Source: Pseudobdellovibrionaceae bacterium
GTDB taxonomy: Bacteria; Bdellovibrionota; Bdellovibrionia; Bdellovibrionales; Bdellovibrionaceae
DNA length: 8,357 bases
Direction: 5' to 3'
NCBI GenBank assembly: GCA_014376325.1
Contig: JACMRP010000291.1
Location: 1-8,357 of the forward strand
Of this stretch, positions 5,825 through 8,357 are shown in pieces (within the stretch, counting starts at the first letter, position 1; each line of letters starts with the position of its first letter). Below the pieces are notes generated by a model, which worked only from the letters and a program-made list of their open reading frames with translations, was not told the DNA's origin and did not search any database. The position numbers and the translations under genes were made by a program.

Positions 5825-7078
5825 GTGAAAACAATCGAGCTTATGATAAGCATTGTGCTGAGCTTTCTCTGTGTCCAAACAGCTTCAGCATCTACAACGG
5901 GAACTTTTACGGGTGGCTTCGGCATAATTAGAACGATGTCCAAAGATTCGGCGGGCAACGCGGACTTGGATGCGGTAACTCTGTACAGAGCGATGAACGT
6001 CCCGGTGAAAGACTCTATGTTAGGGCCCGGAAAGCTGATCGAAGATGCCGGAAAAAAGCTTCAGTTTATCTGCGCCATCCGAAACAACTCTGGGTACGAA
6101 TGCGCGATCTTCATTCAGAAATCTGCAAACGGGAGCCTGAGTCCCACTCAAGGCTGGATCCAGTACAAAGTGACGGGCCACGCTGCGGATGAATTTACGA
6201 AGCTCTTTCATACCGATGCGAAGGGCGAGTTCCATTTCGTCTCGGTAGAAAACAATCTTAAAGTCCATGTAAAACCGCAGTATTTTGAAGTGCTGTTTAA
6301 TAAAAACACTTCGTTGATCGCTGGAATGCCTTCGCCGCGGTTGTCAGCAACATTAATCATTGCGGAAGTCGAAGACACTCTAAAGATCGCGCACATGCAA
6401 AGCTTTTGGGATGCATTGAATTACGTCCAGGACACCGAAAGTCGTTTTCTAGGAATGAATGAAGTTCTGCAGTTATTAGCGAAGTCGCCGATTTCCGCAA
6501 ATTTTGTTTACAGCATTCAGCCGCTGGAGCTTTTGGCGGGCAGAGTCCAGGCCGAGTTTTTGACTAAGAATAAATTTCCACGGGGACAGATCGTTCCTCA
6601 TCGATCTTCGGATGACGTTGATATACGTGCGCAGTACTTGCGGGAATCCATCCTGCAACATAATCCGACTCAAGTCATTTTGATCGGCCACAATGGCGGC
6701 ATCGATACTGAAGTCTTCGCGCAACTGAAGCGCGATTTTCCGAAGATCCATTTCTATGTTTACATTCACCTTGTTTACTCGACCAATGCAGAAGTCGAAG
6801 TTGGCAGATCCCTGGAAGACGGCCAAACTGGATTCGTGACGGCGGTCGAACTTTTGTTGGATTTGAATCGTCAAAGTCTCGTTGGGGATGCGGCGCTAAA
6901 AGACCTTTCGGCGCAACTGTTGCCGAGAATTTTAGCCGAGACTTCGGTCTCTACAGAAAAAGAGAAAGCGATTCCGGTCTTCGTTAATTGCCAGAACTTT
7001 TACTGGGGCTGGGACCTTACAGGTAAGTTTTCTTTCGCGAGTCCGTTAAAAGATTATCTCACCGCAAGGTGCCACTAA
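5825..7078 (+). CDS. Exported App1/DUF2183-like protein with degenerate HAD phosphatase motifs (probable pseudoenzyme)
   Basis: The start is a GTG preceded by a strong gggggag site (5815-5821). The in-frame TTG 10 codons earlier would bury the signal peptide and lacks a site. The N-terminus MKTIELMISIVLSFLCVQTA is a Sec signal peptide ending near A-S-A (about residue 23), giving a 417-aa precursor exported to the periplasm or beyond. The first 170 mature residues are beta-rich and unrecognised. Residues about 177-315 follow the App1-type phosphatidate phosphatase pattern (HAD superfamily). Motif I has the hydrophobic strand and EDTLK, but the expected DxDxT reads E181-V-E183-D-T185. Motif II keeps S230 (VYSIQP). 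The motif III lysine is probably R268. Motif IV, usually GDSGExD, reads G288-H289-NGGID294. Loss of the nucleophile and metal-binding aspartates predicts no phosphatase activity. The assignment rests on pattern recognition and could be checked by profile search. It is the first gene of the unit with the Cys-rich protein and sufE. Confidence 0.75.
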   Translation: MKTIELMISIVLSFLCVQTASASTTGTFTGGFGIIRTMSKDSAGNADLDAVTLYRAMNVPVKDSMLGPGKLIEDAGKKLQFICAIRNNSGYECAIFIQKSANGSLSPTQGWIQYKVTGHAADEFTKLFHTDAKGEFHFVSVENNLKVHVKPQYFEVLFNKNTSLIAGMPSPRLSATLIIAEVEDTLKIAHMQSFWDALNYVQDTESRFLGMNEVLQLLAKSPISANFVYSIQPLELLAGRVQAEFLTKNKFPRGQIVPHRSSDDVDIRAQYLRESILQHNPTQVILIGHNGGIDTEVFAQLKRDFPKIHFYVYIHLVYSTNAEVEVGRSLEDGQTGFVTAVELLLDLNRQSLVGDAALKDLSAQLLPRILAETSVSTEKEKAIPVFVNCQNFYWGWDLTGKFSFASPLKDYLTARCH

Positions 7079-7085
7079 AAGGTTT

Positions 7086-7901
7086 ATGAAAATTAAGTAT
7101 CAGGTCCCGCGTGTTTACGAACAGATCCTGCCGAAAGATCTTCTGCAGATGGATCTCGTCGAAACAAAGGCGACTTGTGATGCGTGCATCATGGCGAAAC
7201 CAAAAAACCGGGGCGCCATTTTTTACGAAGATTACTTAAAATGCTGCACGTTTCACCCATTTTTGCCGAACTACGCGGTCGGCGCGATGTTGACCGAGCC
7301 CGCGCAGATTTCGGCAGAAGCGCGGAGCGCGATTCGCGGGAAAATATCCCGCCGCGAATATAGCTTGCCACTTGGTCTAGTGGCGCCGGTCTCGTACCAA
7401 GTCGAATTTAATCATCGGAAAGAAAATGAATTTGGACAGCGCGAAGATTGGCTTTGCCCGTACTTCGATCGCGATAAACAAAATTGCGGCATCTGGCGGC
7501 ATCGCGGCGCCGTGTGCACCAGCTTTCACTGCAAAAGTTCCCACGGCGTGCGTGGGCAAAACTATTGGTCTGAATTATCGAACTATATGACGTATGTCGA
7601 AATGGCATTGATGGAAGAAGCGCTCGTGATGCTGGACTTTTCGCCACGTCAAATTGGCGATCTTCTGGGTTACATCAATCGCTTCGAAGGAACTGCCGCA
7701 GAGTTAAAATCCCCGCAGATGGCATTGAAAACGGCCAGGTCATTATGGAATGGGTACTTCGACGATCAGGAAGGTTTCTATAAAAAGTGCTTTCAGATCG
7801 TCGGGAACTTAGATAGAAAGACTTACCGCGAGCTCATTGGCGAGCCCGGGAAACGTCTGGAAGAAAATCTTCGGAAAGCATTCGGTAAAGCATGTCCCTA
7901 A
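7086..7901 (+). CDS. Cysteine-rich YkgJ-like metal/Fe-S binding protein (271 aa)
   Basis: This cytoplasmic protein has no signal peptide and carries eight cysteines in its first 150 residues: C31-x2-C34, C53-C54, C124, C134, C144 and C149. The segment C124-P-Y-F ... C134-G-I-W-R-H-R-G-A-V-C144-T-S-F resembles the YkgJ-type zinc/iron-chelating domain (UPF0153), whose signature runs CPxL, CxIYxxRPxxCRxF. Here W replaces Y and G replaces P, so it is a divergent member. The C-terminal 115 residues are helical and have no motif I recognise. The function is unknown; metal or Fe-S cluster binding is inferred from the cysteines. It starts 7 nt after the upstream stop with aaaagg as ribosome site (short 3-nt spacing), and its end overlaps sufE by 10 nt. 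The linkage to a sulfur-transfer gene supports a role in Fe-S assembly or in a protein needing it. Confidence 0.8.
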   Translation: MKIKYQVPRVYEQILPKDLLQMDLVETKATCDACIMAKPKNRGAIFYEDYLKCCTFHPFLPNYAVGAMLTEPAQISAEARSAIRGKISRREYSLPLGLVAPVSYQVEFNHRKENEFGQREDWLCPYFDRDKQNCGIWRHRGAVCTSFHCKSSHGVRGQNYWSELSNYMTYVEMALMEEALVMLDFSPRQIGDLLGYINRFEGTAAELKSPQMALKTARSLWNGYFDDQEGFYKKCFQIVGNLDRKTYRELIGEPGKRLEENLRKAFGKACP

Positions 7902-8335
7902 TCGCGGATCGACAAAAACAGATCGTGGATAAGTTTCAAGGTCTGACCGACTGGGAAGATCGTTACAAGCGAATCATCGCGATGGGGCGTGAGCTTCGCG
8001 ATATGCCGGAAGAAATGAAAACCGAAGACAACAAAGTGAAAGGTTGCCAGTCACAAGTCTGGCTTTTTGCAGAGTTGGATAGCCAAGGGCTTATGCATAT
8101 TCACGGCGACAGCGACGCGATGATCGTAAAGGGTTTAGTGGCGCTTCTTTTAAGAATGTATTCCGGAACGAACCCCGCAGAAATATTGCAGACTCCGCCG
8201 GAATTTTTGCGTGAACTTGGATTCGAAGGTCACCTTTCGCCGAGCCGTGCAAACGGTTTGCACGCGATGCTGAAGCAAATCCGCAATTACGCGACCGCCT
8301 TTGCTTACGTCTTGAAATCAAAATCGACGACTTAA
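7892..8335 (+). CDS. sufE: Cysteine desulfuration protein SufE
   Basis: SufE accepts persulfide sulfur from the cysteine desulfurase SufS and passes it to the SufBCD scaffold for Fe-S cluster assembly in the cytoplasm. The 147 residues cover the whole family. The active-site segment KVKGC52QSQVWL carries the acceptor cysteine, equivalent to C51 of E. coli SufE. It is followed by the conserved GDSDAMIVKGL and, near the end, HLSPSRANGLHAML. Length matches E. coli SufE (138 aa). The ATG lies inside the last codons of the Cys-rich gene (10-nt overlap) with only a weak purine run ahead of it, so translation is probably coupled. No sufS, sufB, sufC or sufD is in the window. CsdE is a close paralogue, and either name would mean the same role. 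Confidence 0.95.
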   Translation: MSLIADRQKQIVDKFQGLTDWEDRYKRIIAMGRELRDMPEEMKTEDNKVKGCQSQVWLFAELDSQGLMHIHGDSDAMIVKGLVALLLRMYSGTNPAEILQTPPEFLRELGFEGHLSPSRANGLHAMLKQIRNYATAFAYVLKSKSTT

Positions 8336-8357
8336 AAATTTGACCGAAGCTACGCAC

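Noticed and set aside
6476..6874. 132-aa open frame on the - strand within the App1-like gene
   Set aside because: The + strand frame shows clear domain patterns across this stretch; the reverse frame has no recognisable features or ribosome site.
8091..8357. 88-aa open frame on the - strand over the 3' end of sufE
   Set aside because: It overlaps conserved SufE residues and yields an Arg/Ser-rich product typical of a shadow frame.

Overview
The window reads as bacterial chromosome at roughly 48-50% GC, densely coded. Gene content and protein style (exported small proteins of unknown family, a full-length MutS, a GlnD-type protein, a SufE) suggest a Gram-negative bacterium. My best guess is the Bdellovibrio group or a relative. 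That is an inference from overall resemblance, since there is no rRNA or other taxonomic marker here. I see no mobile element, CRISPR array, tRNA or rRNA.

Left block, + strand (1-4761): the 3' 95% of mutS (DNA mismatch recognition ATPase, 5' end cut by the window edge) is followed after 17 nt by a glnD-type gene (PII uridylyltransferase/uridylyl-removing enzyme with nucleotidyltransferase, HD and two ACT domains). The two are probably co-transcribed. A non-coding stretch (4762-5071) follows. It holds a weak candidate promoter, two hairpins and a very strong bidirectional rho-independent terminator (5007-5041), so it may encode a small RNA or be a long structured 3' UTR.

Middle block, - strand (5072-5603): two small genes run leftward toward that terminator. 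The first is an exported 91-aa protein with a clear signal peptide and two cysteines. The second, after an imperfect hairpin, is a charged 66-aa cytoplasmic protein. Both have good Shine-Dalgarno sites. A 221-bp divergent intergenic region (5604-5824) separates them from the right block and contains a helically phased direct repeat next to a -10-like element.

Right block, + strand (5825-8335): a tightly packed three-gene unit. (1) An exported 417-aa protein whose C-terminal half looks like the App1/DUF2183 branch of HAD phosphatases but with the catalytic aspartates replaced, so probably a pseudoenzyme. (2) After 7 nt, a cysteine-rich protein resembling the YkgJ-type metal-chelating family. 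(3) Overlapping it by 10 nt, sufE, the sulfur acceptor for the SufS cysteine desulfurase. The overlap of (2) and (3) suggests translational coupling and hints that the cysteine-rich protein is connected to Fe-S or metal handling.

The most notable items are the apparent dead secreted phosphatase, the cysteine-rich partner of SufE, and the structured RNA region before the terminator.
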